Shown piece after piece: positions 43,991-55,990 of a stretch of DNA of 64,000 bases. The stretch lies in contig CM040427.1 in NCBI GenBank assembly GCA_022702705.1, forward strand, positions 76,065,283 to 76,129,282, written 5' to 3'. Source of the stretch: Papilionanthe hookeriana x Papilionanthe teres. Taxonomy: Eukaryota; Streptophyta; Magnoliopsida; Asparagales; Orchidaceae. Below the pieces are notes generated by a model. It had not been told where the DNA came from. It saw only the letters and a program-made list of their open reading frames with translations, and ran no database searches. Every line of letters starts with the position of its first letter. The first letter of the stretch is position 1. A program made the translations under genes and the position numbers.

Positions 43991-46073
43991 ATAACACCAC
44001 CCAAGACATAAACAAATTCAAAAATAATTATGGAGCAACTTGAACACTATTCCAAATTTAAACCCGTTAACTGAAATTAAATTAAATCACAAACCATTTG
44101 AACATCAATTTGCCCTCGAAAGCTTTTGTTGTCATAACTCCTAAACGTAACGTTAAATGAAATGTTACTTCCCTCATAGGATATTCAAATGTCCTAGTTC
44201 ACTGAGTAAGATAACAACAAAACTTGAATTTCCGGACGATTAATTCATTTGTATAATTAAATTCATTAGGACTTAAAACAATTCTAGCAATATTGAAAAG
44301 ATGTTTAAGATTCTTTTTAAGCACTTCCTCAATATGATAGGATATTTATAAGAACAATTGAGCTTAATTGTTCTTTGATGAAGAAAATCGTCCTCAAACC
44401 AAAACACAAGAACCTAGACGTCATAGGAGATGATTAGCTACAGGATTAGGAACTTGGTAGAAAACCATAACCCTTCCCTTAGTTTTACCTAGGAACTTGT
44501 TCTAAATGCTTAAATATTCTAAATTGTGTTTAAGTGCAGCTTGGGATGACGGGAAGACCCTCCAGGTAAGCTTTTACTTTGTTGCAATTTATTTAATTGC
44601 ATCGCACTTACTTTTCTTGCATGATAAACAACTGTTGCATGAAAACCCACACCTTTAGGATAGTTCCTAAAACTGAAACCAAAACTAAATTAAAAGTCAT
44701 TGCAAGATAAAATTCACCGCCACAACATTTTAAAATATAAAACAACTCAAAATTTGATCACAAACAGAACACAAAACTGCAATTACTATTAAATTAAAAT
44801 GTCTTGTTGGATGATCGGGAATACCTCGGATGATGTAACCTACGTGTTGCTAACAGGATTTCCCACGGTCTAAATGAAAGTGTGAAACTCATTTAGTTGA
44901 GTTTAGCAAATTCATCTGGACTAAGTGAATCCGATTAAAATAACGATGCCGGAAGGATGGAACCGTGGGATCTTAACCGGTGTTGTTATAATCAAGTTTA
45001 AGATTTGTTTTAAATAAAACATAAAAAACAATTGGAAATTAAGAATTTCTTTAAACCAAAACACTTTTCTCATCTTCTGATTTATGACTTATAAAACTAA
45101 ACCTCTGCAACAACAAGGAGCTCGGAGTATGGTGGGCAGTACGGCCATCGTCGTCAGCAAAACTTGAATCTACATCAGCAAAATCATTCTTAGAATTATC
45201 AATCCGAGGCATTTTGTTAGGCATTTGCATAACAAAATCCTCAACCTTTTGTTAGGCATTTGCATGATCATGTCATGTAAATTAAGCCCTAACCGGTCTT
45301 AGGACTCCGAGGTAGTCGTTCGGTACGACATAAACCCTCACATCTTCCAGGCTATTTGTATGATCATGTCATACGAATATAAGTCCTAATTAATTAAAAT
45401 TGGCAAAATCAAAACATTAAATAAACATTAGGACTTTCCTAAATCCCAGCCAAACAATAGGATAGTCGGGAAATTACCGAAGTTTGATTCGAATCTGTAA
45501 TTTCTCATACTTTTCTTCCTTTGAATTCCCAAAACCAAATGTTTCAAATTTGATCCATTCCCTATTGAAATTCCAAAATTCAATCCTTTGAAAACTTAAA
45601 CTTTAAAATTCTTGAGAGCAGAACTACTGATTATTATCTAGAGTTTTCTTAAGTGATTCTCGTCACCTAAGATGTAATTAACTATAGGGGCTTGCCCTTA
45701 TAGGGAATTTTAAAGAACCCAGGTAATATAAACCCTACTTAATTCATTTATATTAAGCAGGGGAACTTGTCGGCTTATAAAATTGGTTCGCAGACCAAAC
45801 GGATGTCACAAACCTTTTAGTTTATTTAATCGAGCCCCACCATCAAGCAGTGTGTCTATTCTTAGGAATAGATACACGGTTTGTGGTGCGGTGCTCGTTT
45901 ATATAAACTATTTGGGATGTGAAATCAGTTTGATTTCATATCTTAAATTTTTCAAATTTAAAATTATTTTCAAAATCAAATGCTACTTTCTAAATTATAT
46001 ATATATATTTAAATCAAATTTAAAATCTAAAATTCGCCGACAATTTCTGTTAGGCGACCCCTTTTTCAAAATA

Positions 46074-46178
46074 AATACAAGTCTTTGCCTTTATGATAGA
46101 GTTGTATCTGAGACTGCGCTTTTGCACTAATGAACTGAGTTTCGTCAAATTCAAGCGTCTTTTCTGACGTGGAGCCAT
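46074..46178 (-). pseudogene. ORF-b of element D, start
   Basis: From the ATG at 46178 the minus strand reads MAPRQKRR and, after drift, QKRSLRYNSIIKAKTCI, matching AQARYFQNIQARKCI of element B. It stops at the truncated end of giant LTR copy 1. Confidence 0.7.
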
Positions 46179-46834
46179 TTTTCGATCTAACAAAATTGCG
46201 AAAATCTTAACAAAATTCTAAAATAACACTTTGATGGCTTCCTAATACGACGTAGGGTAATCTAAAACTCATTCCATGAATTTCTTCCATAGATCTTCTT
46301 CACATTTTCAAATTTTCCCAAAAATCCTCAATGTGGAAGAAATTCAAGGTGAAAATCAAAATTTTTTGCATAGGAGTGAAGCTCTTACCAGGGGAAATTA
46401 AGATCCAGCATCAAAATGTGTTGAAATCGCTCCAAATCTAAGATATAGCAAGCCCTATGTCGGTTTTTCCAAGTTTACGGAGGTTGGGGATGATGAATAG
46501 TGCGGTTGACTGGTCAAAATATAACTTTTTTTCAGATCCTCACCGTCGGCAGGCAAAATCTAGTCGTCAGCGGCCTAGTTCAATTAATTCACAAAAGTTT
46601 CTGTAAAAAGCCGCCGTCGGCGGGTTAGTTCAAAAGTTTTCTTTCAAAATTTTTTACTTAATTTCAAGCCTCGTTAACGTCCGATTAATCTTTTTAAGCA
46701 TATTTTGACTATGATTAGATGTTAATTAACTCAAATAAACTTACTCAACACAAACAACACATATTTATATATATATATATATAAAATCCAAGTATTACAA
46801 CATTCAACCTAATAAGGTATTTTCTCAACCTACA
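46179..46834 (-). promoter_or_regulatory. ORF-b leader and promoter region of element D
   Basis: In element sense: palindrome pair at about 46545-46625 (centres 21 bp apart) with one further copy, the TTGACTGGTCAA near-palindrome at 46506-46517, a GTAAGA donor near 46384-46389 and an acceptor TTTTGTTAG just before the ATG. (TA)n lies at 46767-46783. The last five bases (46830-46834, CTACA) are the target duplication of giant LTR copy 2. Confidence 0.55.
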
Positions 46835-49800
46835 TGTACGGCTTATTTTTTTAGGTTAAGTGTTGTTTTATTTTGAAAAGGGGGTCGCCTAACAGAAATT
46901 GTCGGTGAACTTTAATTTAATTTAAATAAATAATTTAAAAAAGTAGTATTTGATTTTGAAAATAATTTTAAATTTAAAAATTTTAAGATATGAAATCAAA
47001 CCAATCTCACATCCCAAATAGTTTATATAAACGAGCACCGCACCACAAACCATATATCTATCCCTAAGGATAAACACGTGGCTTGATGGTGGGGCTCAAT
47101 TAAATAAACTAGAAGATTTGTGACATCCGTTTGGTCTGCGAACCAATTTTATAAGCCGACAAATTCCCCTGCTTAATATGAAAACATTAAACAGGGTTTA
47201 TATTACTCGGGTTCTTTAAAATTCCCTATAAGGGCAAGCCCCTATAGTTAATTACATCTTAAGTGACGGGAATCACCTAAGAAAACTTTCGATAATAATC
47301 AGTAGTTCTGCTCTCAAGAATTTCAAAGTTTAAGTTTTCAAAGGATTGAATTTTGGAATTTCAATAGGGAATGGATCAAATTTGGAACATTTTGTTTTGG
47401 GAATTCAAAGGAAGAAAGGTAGGAAAAATTACAGATTTGAAGCGAACTTCGGTAATTTCCCGACTATCCTATTGTTTGGCTCGGATTTAGGAAAGTCCTA
47501 ATGTTTATTTAATGTTTTGATCGTGCCAATTTTAATTAATTAGGACTTCTATTTGTGTGATAAAATCACACAAATAGCCTGGAAGATGTGAGGGTTTGTG
47601 TCATACCAAATGACTACCTTGGAATCCTAAGTCCGGTTAGGGCTTAATTTGCAATGCAAATGCCTAACAAAAGGTTGAGGATTTATGTTGCACTAGGCAA
47701 ACTACCTCGAAGTCCTATGGCTTAGTTATTTAATTCTAAGAAAGTTTTGTTGAAGTAGATCCGAGTTTTACTGATGACGATGGTCGTGCTGCCCACCATG
47801 CTCCGAGCTCCTTGTTGTTGCAGAGGTTTAGTTTTAGAAGTCATAAATCAAGAGATGAGAGAAGTGTTTTGGTTTAGAGAAAATCTTAACTTCCAAGTGT
47901 TTTTTATGTTTTAATTAAAACAAATCTTAAAGTTGATTATAACAACACCGGTTAAGATCCCACGGTTCCTCCTTCCGTCATCGTTATTTTTATCAGATTC
48001 ACTTAGTCCAGATGAATTTGCTAAACTCAACTGAATGAGTTCCACACTTTCATTTAGACCGTGGGAAATCCCGTTAGCAACACGTAGGTTACATCATCCG
48101 AGGTATTCCCGATCATCCAATAGGACGTTTTCATTTAGTTGTAATTACAGTTTTGTGTTCTGTTTGTGATTAAATTTTGAGTTGTTTTATATTTTGAAAT
48201 GTTGTGGCGGTGAATTTTATCTTGCAATGACTTTTAACTTAGTTTTTGTTTCAGTTTTAGGGACTATCCTAAAGGTGTGGGTTTTCATGCAATGATTGTT
48301 TATCATGCAAGAAAAGTAAGTGCGATGCGATTAAATAAATTGCAATAAGGTAAATTGCAATAAAATAAAAGCGTACCTGGAGGGTCTTCCCGTCATCACA
48401 AGCTGCACTTAAAACACAATTAGAATATTTACGCAAGTTCCTAGGTAAAGCTAAGGGAAGGGTTATGGTTTTCTACCAAATTCCTAATCCTATAGCTAGT
48501 CATTTCCTATGACGTCTAGGTTCTTGTGTTTTGGTTTGAGGACGATTTTCTTCATCAAAGCACAATTAGGTTCAATTGTTCTTATAAGTATCCTATCATA
48601 TTGAGGAAGTGCTTAAGAAGAATCTTAAACATCTTTTCAATATTGATAGGATTGTTTTAAGTCCAAATGAATTTAATCATACAAATGAATTAATCGTCCG
48701 GGAATTCAAGTTTTGTTATCTTGCTCAGTGAACTAGGACATTTGAATATCCTATAAGTGAAGTAACATTTCATTTAATGTTCTATTTAGGAGTTATGATA
48801 ATCAAAGTTTTTGAGGGCAAATTGGTGTTCAAATGGTTTGTGATTTAGTTTAACTTCAGTTATTGGGTTTAAATTTGGAATAGTGTGCAAGTTGCTTTAT
48901 ATTTATTTTTGAATTTCTTTATATCTTAGGTGATGTTACTTTTAATTCAATTTAACTTTAATTTAATTTAATTTGGTTTAATTTAATTTGATTTAATTTA
49001 GTTTAATTTAATTTGATTTAATTTAATTTAATTTAATATGCTTTTTAATTTAATTTTATTTAACTAATTTAATTTAATTTTAATTTAATTTAATTCAATT
49101 TAATTTAATCTGTTTAATTTAATTTAATTTAATTTGATTTAATTTGTTTAATTTAATTTAATTTAATTTAATTTAATTTAATTTAATTTAGTTTAATTTA
49201 ATTTATTTAATTTATTTAATTTAATTTAAATTTTAATTTTAATTGAAATTTTAAAAGAGTTTAATAATTTAACTTTAATTTAATTTAATGATTAAGTCTT
49301 TTAATATTTTAAATCTTAAATTTGAATCATCATTTTAATTAGGAATTAAATATTATTGAGATGATTAATTTAGGGATTTTTAAATTAAAGAATAAATCTC
49401 TTCCTAATAATATCCCTATTTAATAATTCCAATTTTATTATTCTTCCAAATTTAATCAATTATTTAATTAAGGTTTATTTCAATTATTTTAAATTATTTA
49501 GTAGGTTTCTACCCTTTAATTATTTAAATTTCAATCATCCAAATCAGATTAAGATCAAATATTTTATTTGTTAATTTTATTAAACCTAAAGTTTTAATTA
49601 AGGGTTAAAATTTTAATTACCATTTTGCCATTCAAGCTTAATAATTTCATAACTCACTAAATTGAGCTTAAATGAATTTGAAATTTTTATGTGACTTCAC
49701 TCATATGTCAATAAAGACATGAGAGAAGAAAATGTGATTTTTCTGTATTTAATTTATTTATATAATTATTTTTGGTGGAAAATAGAAATTTCCAAGGAAA

Positions 49801-52800
49801 ATTTAATAACATTACCAAGGGAAATTTTCTGTCCTTAAGAAAATTATGGGACTTTCCTAATGACCAGAGGACCACATGGACCAATTTTGGTGATTTTTTA
49901 AATTATATTATTTTTATTATAATTATTTTGAGTTTTGGAGTATTAATTAATTTAAAAATAAAATAAAGGTTGAAAAATGAAATTTATATTTTTCAAAAAT
50001 CTCTCTGATATCAAGGAAATCAGAGAATCAATTTTTGCAATTTTATGATTTTTCTTTGATTTATTATAATTATTTTAGTGTAAATGCTAGAAAATACATT
50101 TTTTAAATTTTAAAATTACCTTAGGGCTTTAAAATTTAATATCTTATCAAATAGACCTAAGAAAAATATGGGATTTGTTCCTAAGTGATTAAAATTGAAA
50201 ATGTGACATTTTGGTGAATTTTATTATTTTTATGATTTTTATTATTTTTTAATTATTAAAATATTAAAATAATACCAAAAAATCAACTTTTTTAGAAAAT
50301 TGAAATTTTAATTTTCTTAAATTCCCCTGATATCAGAGAGGTCCAAAACCAATTTGGTGAATTTTTGAAAAGTATTTTGAAGGTTATGAATTTTTGAAAT
50401 TTAAATTGGCTAAATGGCTCAATCAACCCATTTAGTAGGGCTAACCAAGTCCAATTGACTTCAAATTTTTATGATAAGTTCCTCTGATCCTAAAGGTCAG
50501 TGGAGAATTGATTTCAAGTCAATTTGATGTATGGTTAGCTCTAATTAATTAGGGACCTATTTTGGGTGTTTAAGCCAATTAGGGTTATTTTAAATAAACT
50601 AATCCAAAATCTATTTTTCCTAGTGGTCCTCTCGGTCATAAGAGACATCACCAAATTTTCCTAGAATTTATTTCACAACATGCTAATTATTGGATTTAAA
50701 ATACTCAAAACAGTAACATGTATTTAAAAATCAATAACTTCTCATAGGGATGGCCTATGACTTTGGAAAATTGAGGGAATGTTCCCAAATTCAGAGGCTT
50801 CAAAAGCCCTATGGTCTCATGCCATGGTGAATTTCCTACATGCATGGAGAATTAAAACAATGCTGAGGGGAAATAAATCATTAAAAATAAAATACTTGAT
50901 GAAATTAAATGATTTCTTTTCCACATTATTCTCCTCTCGTTCACCGAGCAAGAGGGTATTTTTATTTTAGTTTTCTCGATTTTTCTACACAAAGTTATGG
51001 ATTTTTGAAGTTTAGGGAATTAAATAAATAGAAAAATACCCTAATTTTCTATTTATCCACGCGGCGCCGCGTCAACCTCGGCAGCTCCGAACGGCCACGC
51101 GACGCTCTCCGATTCGACACCGCCATCTGACTCAGCGCTCCGGGGCCCCGCTGTGTCGTTCCATCTCCTGATCCGGCGCGATCCTGGCCGTCCGTCCGCG
51201 CGTGTATGAAATGAACGACATCCGTTCATCGTCCCCAAGCGTTCTCACCCGAGAGCCGTCCACACTAAATCCCTAATATCTCACTCAATACTTAACGGAT
51301 TTTCGTGTTCTTATGCTCTATGGATTCGTCTTGAAGAGACGAACACATCTATACGGTTATCATGCATTGAAATTAAAGCATTTGAAATGGAGAATCTCCA
51401 GAAGCTCGGGATGAAGAATTAGCTCATACCTTTGCTCAGAGAAGTGTGGCTTCAATCTGAGGGTTGTGTCACTTTCGATTGGATCCCAGCAAGCTCCAGA
51501 TGAAGTCTCCTGGTCTGGTGAATCGCCTAGGTATGATTTCGACCAAGCCCGATCACAAAGCTTGGAGTCTGGAACAGATGGGTGGCCTGGAGAGGGGGCT
51601 TTTGTTGGTGGACTCCTTCCCTCGGTCCGGTGAAGGTGTAGGACCAATCAATTTGAGGATTGATCCACTGTGGAGAAGTGTCCTAGTTTTGGGTGGAATT
51701 TTGGCTGAGAAATTGGGTTCTGTTGGTGGGGATTAGGGCAAATTGCAACTGGGGATCAACTGCTCTAAGTATGGAGGGTGTTCTGGAACAATTTTGGCAG
51801 AGTTTCGACATGGTTTGTGCAACTCTCCCCCATGGTTGTGAGGGGGTCGGGTTTAAATAGAGGTGGCTGGAGGGCCTCAAAGGGATGGCCAAGGGTTGGG
51901 ATCAGCTGCTCTGGTCATGGGAAGAACAGCTACAATGGTCACTGGGGATGGGGCAGCTTAGCAGGTGAGAATTTCAAGTTTGGGCTCACATGTGAGCTCT
52001 CCGCCATGGTGTTTTCCGGCGGCCTGGTGGCTGGCCGGCCAGGCACTGGTCACCATCTTGTTCAGGTAGGTCGGGGCTGGGGTTTAGTGTAGGCAATTGG
52101 CAAATGCCATGTGTAAAAGGCTTGGATTAGAATGGTATGAGAGAAGGCTCATTTTGGCTCAAATTGGTCAACCCCTCCATTTGGGCTAGGTGCACCACCC
52201 AAGGCTTGGTTTAGGCTGAATAGAAAGTGATTTAGGTCAGCTTAACCAGTGGGGAATGGTCACCATCCAAGTACAATTAAGCTTAAGCAAGGTTTAGTGG
52301 AATCATGGGAGTGGTTAATCACCTTTAGGAATTAAGGAAAGAGTCTCCTCCTTTTTCCCAAAATGGCATGGTGACATGTAAAGAGGCTCTCATGGCTTCC
52401 ATGTGGCTCATGCATGGCTTCATGGCTCACCTTTGGCTTGGGAAAAGTCAAGTCAATTTCATGGAAATGGATTTAAGAAAATTTTGGTATTTTGATGGGA
52501 ATTTGTATGAAGCTTGATTTAGAATGGCTTCATGATGAATTTTCAAACTTAGGGGTTGATTTTAATTAAGGGTGTGATGTAGAGCAATTGTCATATGGGT
52601 TTAGCATGAAATTTGGGCTTTTAAGAAGGTTTCCATGTAAGTGGGCTTTTGGTTCAAAAATAGATTTATGGATGGGAATTTGTAAAAGTTTGGACCAAAT
52701 AATTCTTGGGTTTGGTTTAGGAATGTGCCATGAGTAATTTGAGACAAGTTTGGAGTGATTTGGGTTTGAATTGGGTTGAATTTGGGCTCTTTTGGTGAAT

Positions 52801-54194
52801 GGGCCAATATAGGTCAAATTGGGCTAAGTTGGGCCAATGTTGGGCTAGGGTTGAAATTGATGTAAAATTAACGTTGGGAAATGTTTATGGGAGTGCTTCA
52901 AAGAGGATTTGGCTTTGGTTGGGTTTTGATTTTAGGGTTTGGGTTCATTTGGGTTAGGTTTGGGTTTAGGTCAAAATTGGGCTTTTTAGCTTTGGGTTGA
53001 ATTTGAGTGGGGTTTGGGTCTAAATGTTGGGCAAATCATGTTAGCGTTTTGTTTGTGGGAATGTTAAGGAAGATTTAGAAAAGATTTGGAGTTAATTGGA
53101 GTTGAATTGGGTGAGTTTGGGTTAGGTTTGGGTCATGGGTCCAAATTGGGCTTTAAGGCCAAAAGTGAAATTGGATCCAAATGTTAATCAAATTGGACTT
53201 GGATTTGGTCTAGATTGGTGTTGGGAATGTTGAATTGAAGTTTAGGATTGAATTGAACCAGAATTTGGGTCAATTGGGCAGGTTGGGTTTGACATTGGGT
53301 TCACTTAGGGTTAAAATGGGTCAAATTGGGGGTTTTGACAAAAGTAGGGTAAATTGATAAAATTGGCCCATGGTGTAGTTGAACAAAATGAAATTGGGAA
53401 TATTTGGGATTTTACTGGAATTTTCCGAATTTTTGGATTTTTGGGTCGAGAGGGGTATTTTGGGTATTTGGAGGGTATTGGGAGGTATTTTTGGAATTTT
53501 TGGTATTTTTGGCTATGGATGATCAATTTGAGTAATGTGGAAATGTTTGGGATTGGTTTTGAGGAATTTTGGGTAATTTGGGTGTTTTTGGAGGATTTCA
53601 AGGGTTTTGGGTAGGCTAGGCGGGTGTAGGGTCCCGGGGGTCAAAAATTGAAAATTTGGAAAATTGAAGATTGGGTGAATGTAAGTGGAACGAAATCATT
53701 TTGGTTGAGCCATGAATCCATATCAAGCCCACATGAGCCATGAAGGGACTCATTTGAGGCATTCACTATGTTGTTCCTAACCCTCTTAGCTAAGGGCTTA
53801 GGGGTTAAGGACCATCCATGTGAATCACCTACATGAGTCAGGAGGTCAAGTTGGATATGGGTGTGGTTTTAGGAGGTGTGTGAAAGTGTAGTGCATAAAT
53901 GAAGTGTATGTGTAAGTTAGCCCCTTCACCAGACCAGGCCACCCAGGGCAGTCCTAAGGCCAAAGAGTCCTATAGGAACTCATCCTTTAAACTTCCACAT
54001 TTGATTTCAACCCTCTAGGTGATTAGGGGTCTATAATCAAGTTTGTGGAGTTTGCAGGGAGTTAAGAAGTGGTTTGAATTTCTAAGTGGTGGGTCCCAAT
54101 TCTAGTCCTCTAAGATAGTCAAAGGAAAAGCCTAAGGCTAGATCCTAAGTACTAAAAGGAAGAAGAGAAGACCTCATCAAAAATGAGGTCAACA
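46835..54194 (-). mobile_element. Giant solo LTR, copy 2 (7360 bp, with target duplication)
   Basis: It lies between two copies of CTACA (46830-46834 and 54195-54199) and has TG..CA ends: TGTACGGC on the left and GGTCAACA on the right. In its own sense (minus) it starts TGTTGACCTC and ends CCGTACA. The first and last 300 bases are not repeats of each other, so it is a single LTR and not a two-LTR element. A TATA-like box is at 51852-51859 (minus strand) and a (TTAAA)n array at about 48940-49230. Small ORFs in it differ between copies and are not genes. The size is far beyond typical LTRs; Ogre/Tat elements are known to have LTRs of several kb, so that lineage is possible but not shown. Confidence 0.85.
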
Positions 54195-54363
54195 CTACAA
54201 TAATTCAGCGTCGCAATCCAAACCATAACACGCAAAACGCTGAAACAAAACAAACACAGTGCAATATCTCCTTTATACAGAGATCAAAATATCTAAAAAC
54301 AAGTAAACACACATAAACACAAATTCAAAACAAACAAACATAACACATAACAGTGAACATCCT
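54195..54363 (-). other. Element D spacer after ORF-a
   Basis: It begins with the second CTACA. The 'cagcgtcgcaatccaaacca' block matches 9598 of A and 30765-30785 of B, which shows that the giant LTR inserted into the ORF-a/ORF-b spacer. Confidence 0.7.
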
Positions 54364-55521
54364 TTACTCGTCAGTATCAGTACTAAACTCCTCTCTAATG
54401 TCACCCATGGATTGTGAATGAACAAAGAGATTGTAGAATGGCCTGAAAGGAAATTATTCAGTAGAATCTTCTTCAATCCAACCTTTATTTCTCATAAGGT
54501 GTATAAAACTCGCTTCCAGGTGTCCAGAGTGATCAAATTGTTTCTTTATCCTCCAATCAATATGATCAAACAGATCTGAGAGGTTATTGATTGATGTCAT
54601 CACATTTTCCAACTTTCTATCTACTCCTGAGAGTCTCCATAATATCATGTCAGTTTTATTAGTCCAGGGCCTAAGGGTTGAAATACTTCATGATGACCTC
54701 TCCTCAACTTCTTCAGAATTGCTATCATTATGCAATGTAGGAAACATATTAGTAGGATCTAAAGGTTTCCAGGGCAGAAGTACCTTTTCCCAGGCTTCAT
54801 ATCAAACTTGGAATTGACTGCATAGTGCGAAGATTGTAGAAGGATGTCCAAGTTCATGAATTGTTTGAATAACAATCAGACCTAAAGTAGACTTCACAAT
54901 TATCAAACCAACATCAATAGGCAACCCCATTTGAATGCAGTAATTCAGAATAGCACCTTCAGGAGTAACTTTACTAATTCGCATAGTTGGTAGCAACTTT
55001 GAAGAAATGAAGAAGTGCCAGTGCTTAGAAACGGGATTTAGAAGTGATGCAGAAAAGTTTACATACCCATATTCTCTCATTTCCCAATCTTCTGAATCAT
55101 CAGTCAAGTATCGATAAATTTCATTCATATTATTCCTCATTGGGACAAAATTGGAATAATGACAAACGGGTGTATTTTTGATTGAAAATAACTCGTTAAT
55201 CCTAGAAGGAGTAAAGGTTACCCATCTTCCTCGCACATAGACGATTCCCTAGTTGATTCCATGTAAGTTAGTGTAGAATTCTTTGACCACTGGAACGACT
55301 ACTACAGAGGTGGTGTAGCATGATACTTCCCAACGTCGTCGAATAATCATTTCTTCAATCGGCGTCGTAGAATTCTCCAAACCTCTATTTACGAATCCTC
55401 TCTCTTTGATTAATTGCTTTTTCATTATTACCTTGTTGAAGATTCGCTGAGCCTCGCAACTGATGAATTTTCTTCTATTGTAGACTCAAGATCTTGGTAT
55501 TTCAGGACTATTGGACGCCAT
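54364..55521 (-). pseudogene. ORF-a: PF20167-like plant transposon protein (element D)
   Basis: The ATG at 55521 and the stop at 54364 give 1158 bp, 386 codons, the same as predicted for B. Readable parts include VRGRWVTFTPSRINELF-like sequence (55190-55236), HYSNFVPMRNNMNEIYRYL, SKHWHFFISSKLLPTMRI, ELGHPSTIFALCSQF, then LFDHIDWRIKKQFDHSGHL (coiled coil) and an acidic end near DTDE. Stops and a frameshift near 54800 interrupt it. Despite D being the oldest of the three elements, length and block order are unchanged. Confidence 0.78.
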
Positions 55522-55664
55522 AATTTTTAGTTTAAGTGGAATGGGTTTTCATTTTTGGAAAATAGAGCACTTAGAATTCGGATTATAGGAGTTTAAAAGG
55601 AGTTATACCTTTAAAAACCGCTAAAAACTGTCAAACTACCCCATTATCACATTTTTTAACTATC

Positions 55665-55790
55665 TCGCCGTCGGCAGGCAACGATCTCGCCGTCGGCGGG
55701 ACTCTTTAACTACTCAAACCAATTCTTATCAGGTAATCTCGCCGTCGGCAGGCTCGATCTCACCGTCGGCGGCCAAGGCAAAATTTGTCT
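55665..55790. promoter_or_regulatory. Phased palindrome cluster before ORF-a (element D)
   Basis: Two pairs of CTCGCCGTCGGC-type palindromes, centres 22 and 21 bp apart, between the conserved post-integrase motif and ORF-a. A third pair is not visible. Confidence 0.75.
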
Positions 55791-55930
55791 TGTTTCGCTC
55801 TGGTTCGAATGTTTTCTAATTTTTTCGCAAGGTCGCTATTTGTTATGACTATAGGTTATTATACGAGTAAAAGAAGTTATATATAAAAAAATTTAACAAA
55901 AGCAAGCAAACACATAAAAATAAAGATAAC

Positions 55931-55978
55931 TATGGGTTGCCTCCCATAAAGCGCTTGGTTTAACGTCGTCAGCCCGAC
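55931..55978 (-). other. Conserved post-integrase motif (element D)
   Basis: Minus strand GACGACGTTAAACCAAGCGC then TATGGG-AGGCAA-CCCATA, as in A and B. Confidence 0.8.
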
Positions 55979-55990
55979 CTATTTAAGGTG

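Larger units (their letters stand above)
38979..46073 (+). mobile_element. Giant solo LTR, copy 1
   Basis: About 7.1 kb, starting TGTTGACCTC at 38979 inside ORF-b of element D. It is co-linear with copy 2 (reverse) and copy 3. It contains a TATTTAAA box at 41195-41202 in a GC-richer stretch, the hairpin ATTCGTCT..AGACGAAT at 41711-41731, and a (TTAAA)n array at about 43590-43990. The right end is about 35 bp short of the terminus seen in copy 2 and neighbouring ORF-b sequence is also gone, so a deletion crossed that junction. No gene, primer-binding site or terminal duplication lies inside, so it is best read as one long LTR, not a whole element. Confidence 0.75.

Noticed and set aside
46835..54194. 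Complete two-LTR or LARD-type element
   Set aside because: The two ends share no long direct repeat, and no primer-binding site or polypurine tract lies inside.
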